From: Paracamarosporium sp. OC-R06-R3
Taxonomy: Eukaryota > Ascomycota > Dothideomycetes > Pleosporales > Didymosphaeriaceae
Assembly (NCBI GenBank): GCA_019828545.1
Contig: JACVRA010000044.1
Coordinates: 248,001 to 312,000, forward strand
DNA length: 64,000 nucleotides
Direction of reading: 5' to 3'
Positions 1 through 12,900 of this stretch are shown here, in pieces (position 1 is the stretch's first letter; each line of letters starts with the position of its first letter). Under the pieces are notes generated by a model. It was given only the letters and a program-made list of their open reading frames with translations. It did not search any database and was not told the origin of the DNA. A program made the position numbers and the translations under genes.

Positions 1-540
1 ACCAAAGCGAAAGCCGAGCAGTACATTCGGGGACTTCCCATCCAGAGTGCTTTCTGCTCGCTCGGATCGTTCATGGAGAATTTCGAGTCGACCTCCTACT
101 TGACTCCACGGAAGGAGGAGGATGGTACATGGGCTGTGGCCCTTCACGTCTCTCCAAATATTCAATGGCCTTTGGTGAATGCTGTCAGAGATACGGGAAA
201 GTTTGTCGGCGCGATTTTGGCTGAGCCCGACAAATTTGTCGGGAAGACGATTTGCTGCGCTACGAAGTTGTACAGCTTGGAAGAAATGATCGCTATCATG
301 TCGAAGGCTACTGGAAAGGACATAACTTACAAGCGTATCTCGACTGAGGAGTTCAAGAAGAGGATGAAATTGCCAGATGCCTTTGTTGATCTGGCTATGG
401 AAATGATCGCTTTTCTGGATGACACTGGTTACTTTGGCCCTGATAGCGAGAAGTTGGTTACTTGGGCTGCGAACAATGCCCGCGGGAAACTATCCACTTT
501 TGAGGAGTACTTGGAGGCTCATCCTCTTCGGCTCGAATAA
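1..540 (+). CDS. NmrA-like NAD(P)-binding protein, C-terminal part
   Basis: The reading frame is open from the first base of the window, so the 5' end lies outside; the first internal ATG is at 73. About 179 residues remain. The sequence resembles the C-terminal half of NmrA/HSCARG-like atypical short-chain dehydrogenases: a substrate-side region with the SFMENF element (residues 23-28), a helix around YSLEEMIAIMSKATGK, and the typical terminal PDSEKLVTWA...LSTFEEYL segment. The N-terminal Rossmann motif that would bind NAD(P) is not in the window. Members of this family are redox sensors or transcription co-regulators rather than proven enzymes, so no substrate can be assigned. The stop is TAA at 538-540. 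Family call is fairly safe; specific function is unknown. Confidence 0.75.
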   Translation, partial: TKAKAEQYIRGLPIQSAFCSLGSFMENFESTSYLTPRKEEDGTWAVALHVSPNIQWPLVNAVRDTGKFVGAILAEPDKFVGKTICCATKLYSLEEMIAIMSKATGKDITYKRISTEEFKKRMKLPDAFVDLAMEMIAFLDDTGYFGPDSEKLVTWAANNARGKLSTFEEYLEAHPLRLE

Positions 541-1403
541 AGTATTTATGCTTCCGAAAGTTCTCAATGGCTAAAGGAGCCTAACGTAGATTTACATCCA
601 TCTTGTTAATATATTGTCGACGCTTGCTATACCGTGCCCGCCTCGTTAGAATATCGCCTTGTCTACATCTAGAAGAAAAGCCTAACGCGCGCGTTCGCTC
701 GCCATCACTGCCGAGCCTTGTTCAGGCAGCAATCTCTACATGTACTACCGTGTTGTGTCTTCAGGCGGAGGCGTCGTAAAATATTTGTGTCTACGCCTTC
801 TGGGCATGCTGAATCGATTGCACGTATAAACAGGTGTATCCGGATTACATGGTTGTGGAGACTACAGTGCTGTCGCGCTGTATCATGAGACAGGCGGGTA
901 TGGTACGACGTGTCTTGGCTGAAGTCGTCGCACCGACATTTCTCTTTCACGAGAGAGGCCAGCTCAAACACCCAAGATTGAACTTGGCGGCACTACGAGT
1001 GAGCAATTCATACTTCCGCGTTCAGAAGCCTAACACTGGTTTTTTATCTCAAAACCTCTTTGTGTCGCAAATAGAGCAAAATTTGCTACTTCGATACTCG
1101 CGTTGCTTGATAGCTTTCAGAGGCTGAGGCAGCCATATGTACACGGGGCCGACGGCATACGGTGTGCAGCGGTGCAGGCCAATATGCATGTGGTTATGCG
1201 ATGGGAACAATATCATTTACTCATAGCTCAGCCTCAGTTCTAATGTGATTGTGCCACTAGCGCGCGATTGCAAAATGCGCTATAGCGAATTAGACATAAT
1301 GCTCACGTGCCAACTAAGCTAAGCGAAGTGCGCCCATCCCGCACACAAGATCTAAACTATCGTCAAACTCTCCTACCAGACCACAACCTCACACACAGGC
1401 ACC
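541..1403. other. Intergenic region between the NmrA-like gene and RPS15
   Basis: No convincing gene is seen. Two short overlapping ORFs on opposite strands (705-971 minus, 834-1127 plus) have no recognisable motif and look like chance frames. The last 100 bases before 1404 should hold the RPS15 promoter and leader, which ends in a CA-rich stretch directly before the ATG. Confidence 0.6.
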
Positions 1404-2063
<660 letters not shown>

Positions 2064-3155
2064 GCGTCGGAATGTGCAACGTTAACGGCAGGACGAGTGG
2101 TGTTAAGGTCACGGGTTATATGCATCTTCTTGTGTGGTATGGCTTAAGGTCACTGGCAGGCACGCTGGGCAAATAAGCCTGGTAGATGGAATATGAATTT
2201 CCTTACCCATGCCATATTGTCATCTTATGAAATGTCTTGATGCTGCCATAAGTCCCAGAGCAGCTGAAGCATAGTTGACTTACACGATGGTATCAGAAGC
2301 TTAAAAATAAGAACGTGTATGTAGCACATACAATGCATTGGCCGCTCGCCAGTCTAGGGCTTGTCTGTGCATGCATAAACGACAACGTACAGCTTTACAC
2401 ACTTTCAGGACGCCCGAACACTATTCCATGGAACCAACCTTCAATGTTCTTAGCATCAACCGGTCTTTTCCAAAGCCAATTTTGAATACGTCTGATTCGA
2501 ACTAGAGCAAGAGTCATAGTTCAGCTGTCATTCCGAGTTTGGCAATCCACTGAACTTCCAGGCAACCCTCAACTTATTAATTGAGTGAGTTTGATTTATG
2601 GTCGATTGGAGTGCCCAAGCGAAAACCCCGAGTCAACTGTATCCATTTCCTCCACGCGACCTCAATGGCCTGGAGTAGTCATCATTGCATCCGAAATCGC
2701 GAACTACAACTATGCATTATGATCAACAGCATGATCAACAATATATAGGTGAGTGGACATAGTAGAACATACATGAGTGCTTGTTAGAGTTGTGTTCGCA
2801 TGTGACATGATGACGGTGGTGAAGACATACTCGAGAGAAGATCCAGTATGAAATTGTTTACCCAACTAGGAGCAATCTTACATATATGCCTTACTAGATT
2901 CATAGAGTAAATCAAGCTCACAATGATTGAGCACACCAATCGTTCCTGCTCTGGAGGCGCTCCTGGCTAGCTGTAAGGAAATGCGACGATTGGACACTGA
3001 CGACGTGCTATGCATACGAAGCTTCCGTTTGGTACGTGGACTCTCGAAACCGTCTGTTTTGTACTTATGCACTGTCCAACTGTTCGCGTTGTTTTCGCTG
3101 GGTGTTCATGCACTTTTGCGGAGGATTCACGCAGCATCGGAACGATTCCGATCCT
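2064..3155. other. Intergenic region downstream of RPS15
   Basis: No supported gene. The stretch is somewhat AT-richer than the flanks and has frequent stops in all frames. Short ORFs between 2878 and 3230 lack motifs; some overlap the decayed DUF7704-like gene that begins near 3156. Confidence 0.5.
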
Positions 3156-3656
3156 AGCGACCTCCTCATCCAGCTCGCCCTGCTGTTCACCTACCTCGAG
3201 CCTATTTCGCTGGACGTCGCACCGCATTTTCCCATCTCAACTCATCATCATCTTCTTCTTTCTTCATGCGATCCCGTCCGTAAAAGCTCCTCGGCTGGAA
3301 CGCCGGCTGGAACTCGCCCTCGAGCTTCGTAACCAAACAACCGCCCACCGCAACGCCCACGCTCGTCCCCGAGTCCGCGCTCGTCCTTTCCTGCACGATC
3401 GGTAGCGTCTTTGTTCTGCTCGCCTTGCTCGCTGAACTATGCACAGCGATCACGCGCGACGCGGGCGTCGCTAAATATTATTTGCTGTTCGTTGCGGTGG
3501 GCGACCTGGGGCATATCTATAGCAGTTATAAAGTCATGGATCTAGAGATATTGTGGAACTTTGATAAATATAACGGTATGATGTGAAGGATTATCGGTGT
3601 ACATCTTTCTGCACATCACACGACTGGCTACGTGTTTGGACGGCTGGGAGGGCTGT
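3156..3656 (+). pseudogene. Decayed DUF7704-like small integral membrane protein gene
   Basis: Three consecutive segments in different frames together resemble the fungal DUF7704 family of small four-helix membrane proteins. The first (about 3160-3215) reads LLFTYLEPISL, the family's first helix. The second (about 3284-3583, another frame) carries FVTKQPPTATPTLVPESALV, the helix GSVFVLLALLAELCTA, and VAKYYLLFVAVGDLGHIYSSY, and ends in a TGA where the family normally continues with Trp. The third (3587-3656, back in the first frame) reads VYIFLHITRLATCLDGWEG, matching the last helix. An in-frame TAA at 3281 precedes the second segment. The last break spans only a few bases, so an intron cannot explain it. 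A frameshift plus a TGG-to-TGA change is the simplest reading. Alternatives are sequencing error or an unusual gene structure. The family assignment is from memory. Confidence 0.5.
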
Positions 3657-3970
3657 AGACAGTGGAAAAGTTGTTTATATCAGGATGGCGTAGGAGATGC
3701 TGTCGCCTCGGCCGAGCAGAATACGCAAAACAATATGGTAGGGAAAAGGTGGCCTCGCTATATAAAGGTGAGGCATGTGAGGCCAATGTAACCAAGTAGC
3801 TAAGCCAATTTTGGCACACAATTACAAACATATCTTAGACTCATTCATAAAATCAAGTACCGCAAATATCTGTACACGGATGAAAGTTTATTCGAAAATG
3901 CTGAAACACACAAGCGGACCCATCCAAATGCCTTGAGTCTATCATGGTCCCATTAGAGATCGGAAACACC
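3657..3970. other. Spacer between the decayed gene and the synthetase 3' end
   Basis: No gene is seen. The right part probably contains the 3' untranslated region and polyadenylation site of the minus-strand NPS2 gene, whose stop codon is at 3971-3973. Confidence 0.5.
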
Positions 3971-6900
3971 TCAAACGACAGCTTTGTCGAGCCCTCCCAA
4001 CCCCACTCTGATATCCTCAATTAGTTTCTCTCCCTCCTTCAAGCCCATCATCTTCTCAGGAGCGAAGACACCCACATCCAGCGCTCCATTCCTAATCGTA
4101 GCTTCAATATCAAGGGCATGCTGTGCCTCAGTCAGTGACCTGTACTGTTACGCCATTCAACAAGGCAAACTTACCAGATACGCTTCATTCACACGCCTAT
4201 CACCCATTTCTTCTGGTGGTACCACCACACCGTCTTTATCCATCTCAATAACCTTACTGGATCCTTCATCCCACCTCCCTGCCTGCGTGATCTTGATCGT
4301 TCCGTCGCTAGCACTATCCTCCCTGCCAGGCAATTTCAAAAAGTTGACAAAAGTATCCACCTTGATGCCTGTCCACTCAGATATCTCCCAAAGACTAGCA
4401 GAAGCATTCGCCGGCGCGCTGATCTCCTGAAGATCGTACTGTATCTGCGCTGCTATGTCGAAAACACCTAACGCTAGCGGCGTTGAGATGCGCAACGGAA
4501 CGAGGTTGACTATAGGAACGGCAGCTTCATAGAGATTGGCAACGGGGAGCGAACGGTTGGCGAGATAGAGGCCGATAACAATGTCGGCTGCTGACGAGGT
4601 AGACGTAAGGCTGGCGTATATCTTTCCGTATGTGGCGAGGAACAAAGATTGGGTTGTGAGGCCGTGCTTGTGTGCTTGCGATTCCAGGTCAGACACGTCT
4701 GGGAAAAGACCAAGTACGAAGATCTCAATCCTTGAGGTTGATGGAGAGCTGGGCTGGATCAGATGTTGTTGATCGACATTCTTGAGGTAGTTTGTCCAGA
4801 AGGACTTGCGTTGCTCAATCGTAGAGGAATCCGAGGTCTTTGCTATGACTTTTGAGAGTAGATCAGTCGGGGGTGTGGTATCAGCACCGTTGCAGAGATC
4901 TTGGAATTGCTGGATGATAAGTGGTAGACTAACACCATCATAGAGTGCATGATGAATCTTCAGCTGAACATCCCACGGACCTGATAGTACCGGCCTGGAG
5001 ACGAAGAGATGGGCGTATGGCTGTTGTGAAGCCAACTTCGCCTTCCGGTCCGCTGACCAGTCATGTTTTGTGCTAGTGAACTCCGTCACGCTTGCTTCTG
5101 TCTTATGCATGACGACTTGGAGATAAGGTGCCTGCTGGTCGCCGGTCGTTAAGAAACATGTGCGCAGAACCGCATTTTGTGCAACAATCATCTTCCACGC
5201 TTCTTGTATGTCCTTGAAAGATACTTGCCCATGTATGTGGTAAGAAAATTCCGGAAAGAAAACTGTACCATGAGAATTGAACCATGTGGAAAGCGTGTAG
5301 ACCTGACCAGCCGTTGCAGGTAAAACGCATTCAACATCTTCTTCATTGATACCAGCTCTTGCGAGGGCTTTAACTTGGTCGATCCCGGTAAGTGCTTTCT
5401 TGAGGATATCGTCGATATTGTCGTTTTCACTACCAACTGTCGGTGCTCTGTCATCCACGATACGTGCCATCTCTTCCACAGTACCAGCTTTTAGCATCTC
5501 GCCTACACTGATTATAATTCCCCGTTTACGAAGCAGTGAGGCAACTTTGATAGCGCTGATAGAGTCGAGACCAATATGGAAGATCGTCATGCCTGCAGTG
5601 ATCTCTTCGTCCGGTGTCTGCGAAACGAAAGCCAATACCTCTCGAATGATGCAAGCGGTAGGGGTTATTGAGTACTCATCTCCTTGTTGCTCTGTCTTAA
5701 GATGGGGTTGCCCGCTACTTTCTGCTTCTTTATCTGTGAAAGCAGGCAAGCCACAAATCGACGATCCATTTGTGGTAAATTCGATGACCGGAGCGTCTGG
5801 TTGGGCAATGATGGTCCTGAGCATATCATCAAGTCGGTCCAGCAGTTCTTGTGCCCCTGCGTCATCAAAGACCTCCTCTTTGACTGCACATCGCCAGATT
5901 AGTTCTTGGCCGACCACTTCCATTTCCACACAGACTGGATACTCGACATCGCTCCTACCCTGGATACTCTCGTACAACTTTTCTGATTCTTGAGTCTCAT
6001 TCGAGTTTTTCTGATAGATGAACAGACTCTGCAGTAAAGCTCCCTGCATGCCAGCCAGGGATAGAGCTTTGCGAAGTGGAAAGTACTGCCACTGCTTGAT
6101 GCTTGAAAAGTTGTCTTGCATATACTGCAGCATGTTCTGCCGACTGCCGTGAAGTATGGTTCGGATCGCCACAGTATTCATTGTGGGAAATAGGATGCGT
6201 TGCCCCAACTCATCATCGCGACCAGAAAGTACTGAGCCGAACGTGACGTCAAGCGACCTCGTGTATGAAGCAATAGTTACTCCATATACCGTTTGGCCTA
6301 TCGTCTGCAGTGTGATGTTGTATTTCCTTGCGAAAGATGTAACAGCTTCAAGGGCAAGACGACTTGGTTGTTCCTTTCGATGGACAGCCTGGAGATAAGA
6401 GCCAGTGCGGCGAGGCCAGGTAGCTGGTTTGGCATCTGAAAGATAGTCTCGCCAAAATGCAGCAGCATCTGAACCCGATGCTGTTAAGATCTGGTGCAGA
6501 GCAGGCTCGAAAGTTGGTCGTGGTTGGAATTTGCCCGCATATGCTTTGTGTATGTCGGAATGTAGAAGACTTAGCGACCATCCATCGTACAGGGCATGGG
6601 CAATTGAAAGAATTAGATACGCCTCTCGTGGTGACTGGACAAGGTAGAGGTAGAAAAGTGGTTGGTGTGATAGCTGGGTCACAGCTCTCTCTCGGATATT
6701 GTCGAAAATATCAGGGAAGTCAGGCTCATGGTCAAGGACCATAGACTTCCAAAGGTCGTGCGGCTGATAGTGGATAACTTGCGCATGGGAGAAGTCGATG
6801 CTTGGGTCGTCCACTGGAATAAAAGATGTACGGAGGATGGGCGACCCCGTAACGACATCCATCCATGCTTCCCTCAGCCGCTCCAGATCGATTCCAGGCC

Positions 6901-9900
6901 TTAGCTTCAGCACATCGTGGTTGTAATACCTTGTGTACTCTGAGGCGATCATCTCCGCCACCATAGCTCCTTGCAGTGGCGTGGGCGGCAAAACTTGTTC
7001 CACACCATCTGTTAGTCCATGGCGTTGGAGGTAATTCTCTAGACGCTTCTTGTTCGCTTTGTAAATCATATCCGAGGGTCGTCTAACCTTCTCCGCTTTG
7101 CCGACGGATATGTGTTGCACCATATTGGGAATGTTCAGACTGCGCATGATGCCACTGACGGGAAGGTTTATCCCATATTTCTTAAGCTTAGAAGATAACT
7201 TGATGGCGTCGATGCTGTCCAGACCGAGTTCAAATATAGAAGTATTCGCGCGCACTTCTTCAACATCAACCCCAGAAAGGTCCGCGACTTCATTTCGAAT
7301 AATAGAGGCATGAGCGCTCCACTTGAAGTCAGCCGTACCGTCAAGGGTGTCAAGTGTGTTATCCGCTTCGCTGATAAGAGCGCCCTTTTCGCCCTCTTCA
7401 CCTTCTGCAACGAACGTTTCTAGCACCGTCTCTGGATCTTCGACAGCGTTTCGTAGAGCTTCCTCGAATTGTTGAAGAAGTGTAGTCGCTGTATCCAGGT
7501 TCGCTACTTGGCTTTGAGCCACCAGCGTGATTTTCAGTGCTCCGCTACTATCTTGTTCAATCTCAATAGCAAGAGGATAGTCTGCCTCAGCTCTACTATC
7601 TTGCAGTTCCCACACATCATTCTTAGGCCACTGTTCGTCCTCTTCTGCAACCTGGTAAACAAACAACGTATCGAACAGTGGCTGATTAGAACCACGCTTC
7701 ATCCACTTCATGATGTCTCGTAAGGGTGTATGCTGGTACGGTTGTGCAGCAATATTGAACTCATGGGCTTGCGTGACCAAAGAGGTCCAGGTCTCGCGTT
7801 TCTGTGCGTGATAATGGTACGGAATGGTGTTAAACAGGGGTCCAACGACCATGTCTGCACCTTCAAAATCGATGCTGCGGCCCGATACTATCATACCCAC
7901 GGTCACCGTGCCCTTCGTGTAATGGTGGAGAACGTTGATCCAGCAAGCTTGTACGATGGCTTGCGCAGTAACATTGAGTTTTCGTCTGGTAGCTTCAAGA
8001 TTCGGCAAGTTCCGAGCTTCTCGGGTCACTACAATCGGTCCCTCGTTAGGTTGATTCTTGAGGTGGGGAAGCCGGTTGATGGCCCGATCTTGAAGATGCT
8101 TCTCCCAAAACTGTCTAGCATCACTTGTAGGTCGCAATGGGCCGTGTGCGAGAGCGGAGTGGAACTCTGGGCCAGCCTTAATCGGGTGGTCATTGTACGC
8201 ATCCCATACGGCTCTGAAGACGAGTCCAATGCTGTTCCCGTCGTAGAGGCCATGGAAGATGTGCAATGCTAGAAATCTTTCGGATGGGGTGCCGATTACC
8301 AGCACCTCTGTTGGTCTTTTGAGGTTCATCCGGTTAAGTTGTATCCACTTTTCTTTTCTTTTTGCAAATTCTTCCTCAAGTGAATCGCCTCGCGGGAGTG
8401 GGACTTCATCGAAAGGAAGCTTGACATCGCGAAGTACGGCCTGCACAAACCCTTCGTCTGTATTTATGAAGACAGTACGTAAGATTTGCATCGATCCGAA
8501 AACGTGGTCCCAGGCATCCCGCAGCTTATTCATGTCCACGCCTTTCTTCAACTTGAAGTGGAAATTATTGAAATACACGCCATGCTCACTATCCAGAGAT
8601 CTCGCTATCATGCCCTGCTGCAATGGTGTGCAAGGAGCGACTGTCTCAATGTTCCTGGTGTCCATGAACATTACATCGGCCACAGTGCGTCTGTACCGGT
8701 GCTGCACTGCTGTAATTGCTTGCTGTGCTGCATTGACAGATCCTCGATCATTGTCCGCAATTGACGTATCCGACAATGCCTTTGTCAGTCGTCGAATGGT
8801 CGCATATTTCAAAACAATAGATGCTGCGGCTTTCGGAAACCCAACCTGCTTCAACGCTCGTGATACACCTATCACAGAGATAGAATCCATGCCCAATTCG
8901 AAAAAACTGACGTCTTTGTTAAAGTCTTCATCAACGATGTTCAATGCTTCTTTGAGAGCCTCCCGGATTTGCTCTTCCTGCCGCGTCCACTTCTCGTTTT
9001 TCAATTGGATGCCTGATGAGAGAAGCTGTAAATCGCTGACCGACAAAGTTTCGTACATTTCCTTGAGCTTCCTCGCTTCAGCTTTGTTGTTGGCAGACAG
9101 TGGCATGGTGTTAAGGGCGACGAAATGAGTAGGCACCATATATGGCGGCAAACTCTCCTGACAGGCTTCCTTCGCTTTGCTTAAGTCTCCAGTCGCCTCC
9201 AGCACGACCTTCGTTTCGCCGCGCGTTCCGGACTCAATTACAACGAACGATACTAGCTGCTCTTTTTGTTGTTTAGGATGCTTCAAGACCAATGTGGCCA
9301 CGTCCACTACAGCAATACCGCATTGTTTGATTACTGAGTTAATCTCACCAATCTCGAGTCGCTGTCCACGTAGTTTGACCTGATCATCTGCTCGACCCAA
9401 GAAATCGAACGTGCCGTCGTGCAGAATTCTGACAAGGTCACCTGTACGATAAACTCTTTCGGAGAAACGCTCGAGGTACGGAAACCGTTCTCTAGTCAGG
9501 TCTGGTCGATTCAAGTAACCCTTTCCAACTAATTTGCCTGATACGCAAAGCTCGCCAACTCCGCCTCTCAACACGGGTATCTCAGAGCTCGGCCGCAAAA
9601 CATATGATCCTACATTGTCGAATTGGGGACCTATGTTTGACGGTTTTCCGTTAGCTGGAACGCGGGGATACATCGTGACACCGATGGTAGCTTCGGTGGG
9701 ACCATAGCCGTTGTAGATAACGCTCTTCGGACCCCAAACATCAAGGATTTCTTGCTTGAGGCTCTCGCCACCTGTGATGAACACACCCTTGCATAGCGTT
9801 GGTACATCGTCGGGATGTAAGATCCGAGCGAGGCTAGGCGTGAGATCGATATGTGTAATCTGGAGGGTTCTGATGGATGCGGCAAGATCTTCGAATATAA

Positions 9901-12900
9901 GGTCTCGTGGGGCAGAGACAACACATATACCGACTGACCAGCTCCAGTATTGCTCGAGGACAGATACGTCAAAATGGAAAGAAGCAAACTGGAGCCAGCG
10001 AGAGTCATCATCCCAATGGCCCGAAAACAGTCGTCTGAAAGCAAGCATCGCCTGCACAGCATTCTCGTGGGTGAGTTCACACCCCTTCGGTGTACCTGTG
10101 GTACCGGAAGTATATAAGCAGTAGCTCCGGTCTTGAGGATCGATATTCCGCTCCAGAACCGGTTTCTTTGACAGTACAGAATGCCAACCGATCTCGTCAA
10201 GGTCAAGAATTGTTGCGTCTGTATCTTCCTTGAAAGTGGCAGATTGAGCTTTCATCGATAGCACGATTGATGCGCCAGAGTCACTGAGAATGAAGGCTTT
10301 GCGAGCACTAGGTGCACCAGGATCAAGCGCAACAAATGCACAGCCAGCTTTCAATATCCCTAGGATTGCGAAAGATGCCTCTGGACATTTGTCAAAACAA
10401 ACCCCAACCAACTCACCAGGCCGTACCCCACGAGAAATGAGGACGTTGGCGATTCGATTACCTTCCTCATCGAGTTGCGTATATGTCCACTTTCGGCTTG
10501 AGTAAGCGTTGTGTTGCAATGAGGTTGCGAATTCGAACGCAATGTGATTTGGCGATTTGGCTGCGGTCAGCTCGACAAATTCATGGAGTAAGGTGACGTC
10601 AGACGGAATGGTAGGGGTCCCTGCGGGTGTAATAGAGTAAAGCCCGGGATGAACCTCGTCAGGAATTACCTCTTGGTCAGGTGTCTTGAAGACATGTTTC
10701 TCAATGAGCAACTCCAGTTGTTCGAGAATGAGGGAAGCTTGCTCTCTTGGAACAACGTGGGGAAGGAACGTCAGTCGTAACTCTAGCTGCCCGTCTTTGG
10801 GCTCAAGCTCAATTGACAATGGATACTCAATCGATGCTTGCTCATCTACAACAGTCCATAGTTCGTCTAAAGTACTGCCATTTGCTACTTTTTGAAACGC
10901 GAAAATGGAGTCGAAAAGCGGTTCGTTCGGATACCCCATAAGCTTTTGGATACTGTTGAGTGGCGTAAATTGGTGCTGTTGAATCTCAGCGTTCAACGAC
11001 ATGACGTCTTTCAACATTTCGTCTTGGCTATCGGAAACCTTGCAAGCAAAGGGTACAGTGGTGATGCATGGGAATGCAGCGGCGTCTGCACCGTCCATTG
11101 ATCGACCCGACAAAACGACGCCAAACGTGACGGAGGATTCACCCACGTATGTGGACAGAAGCGTTGCCCAACTAGTGATACCCGCAGCTTGTAGGGTGAT
11201 ATCGGATGATCGACATCCTTCGTATAGTTCTTTCAACGTACGTGTAGAAGACCGCGATAGTACGACCGGTGACGCTGGGTCATGCCGCAATGGAGACAGA
11301 TTGGGGAAGCGCGTCGGCGCGGCAACTCTTCCCAATTTCTCCCAAAATCCGTTCGATGCTGAATTCTCACTATCACTCAAGTGGAGAATGTTTTCGATGA
11401 CTGGCTCCAAAGGTGTTGTGGTGACGCTTCTCCCATGGTATGTAGCTACGACGTCATCGAAAAGGAGACGTAAGCTCTGGGCATCGAATATAGCATGTAA
11501 AAGTGCAATATCAAGGTGATTGCCATCGCTCATTTTGACGATACGTATGCACCAAGGTGGCTGATGCAAATACTTTACCGCTTCCTGTTCGGCGTTATGC
11601 AGCCATTCTTCAGTTGTTCCAGAGCATTCAGTGTCAATGTCCCATGATAATGGCTTAACGTTGGGTGCGTAGTGGACCATTGCAAATGATGTTCTGTTAT
11701 CCTTGACATGTGCAAAACCCGTACGTAGCATACGGTGCTTCTGGATAGTCGCTAGCCATGCGTTCTTCAGCCGATCCAAACCGATATCGTCGTTCAAGCG
11801 TAGGCGAAGGTAGTTGAAATAGATCTCGCCGTCTTTTGAGATGAACTGCGATAGCATACCATTTTGCAAAGGTGTACAAGGTCGAATGGCTTCGATCTGC
11901 TCGTCGTGAATGCCGGACATGCTCACAACCTCTTTCCTGTGCTTTCTCTCGAAAGCGTCGAAATCGAACTGTCCCACATCCACTGATGCGAAATTCGACG
12001 AGCGCTCAAGGTGTGCAGCGAGATGCTTACAGTTCATGTACCTCATGACGTCCGTCGCATTCGCCTGCAAACCGTTTTTACGTAGTGTAGCTGCAATCTG
12101 AACAGCGCTAATGCTGTCGAGACCAAGCTGATAAATAGAAGTCCATGGCTTGATGTCATCGCGTGGAGTACCAGAAAGCCTTGAGAAGATGTCGCGGATG
12201 TGCTCTTCGCGCTCGCTCCACTGGTAGCTCGAAGTACCTTGTTCAGCATCATCCGATCCTGCGTCGAGCTCGATCGACTCTCGAAAGATGCTCATCAAGG
12301 CCTTCTTGTCAATTTTGCCTGCCATGGACTTCGGTATTCTCTCAACGAAGAGGAAAAATTGGGGCACCATGTAGGATGGCAGAGTATCGGTTGCCTTTTG
12401 TTTCGCGGCAAGCCTCACTCTCGACTCCTCCTTCTCATTGGCAGGATGTTGGAGCACAAGGAACGCAACAAGCTGATCTTTTTGTCCATCCTCTTTCTTA
12501 AGGATCTGCGTCGTGACGGCTGCTATGCTCTTGTCACTGTCCTTGAGTGTTTTGTTGATCTCACCCAGCTCAACTCGCAGCCCTCTGATCTTGACCTGAT
12601 CATCAGTGCGCCCGAGGAACTCGAAGTTACCATCGCTCAGCATTCGCACCATATCACCGCTTTTATAAAATCTCTGCCCGCACTTATGCAAGAACTTTTC
12701 CTCAGTAAGCTGCGATTGGCCATAGTAGCCTCGAGCAAGCTGAGCACCGCCAATGTGTAATTCGCCGATGCCGAAGGTAGGCAACGGCCTGTCACCTCGC
12801 AAGGGAAATATTGCGAAAGAAGTTGTCGGAAATGGCTGACCAATGACAGAGGTCTTGTCTTCTGGTGTTGTGGGAAAGATCGTAGTGCAGAATGCAGCTT

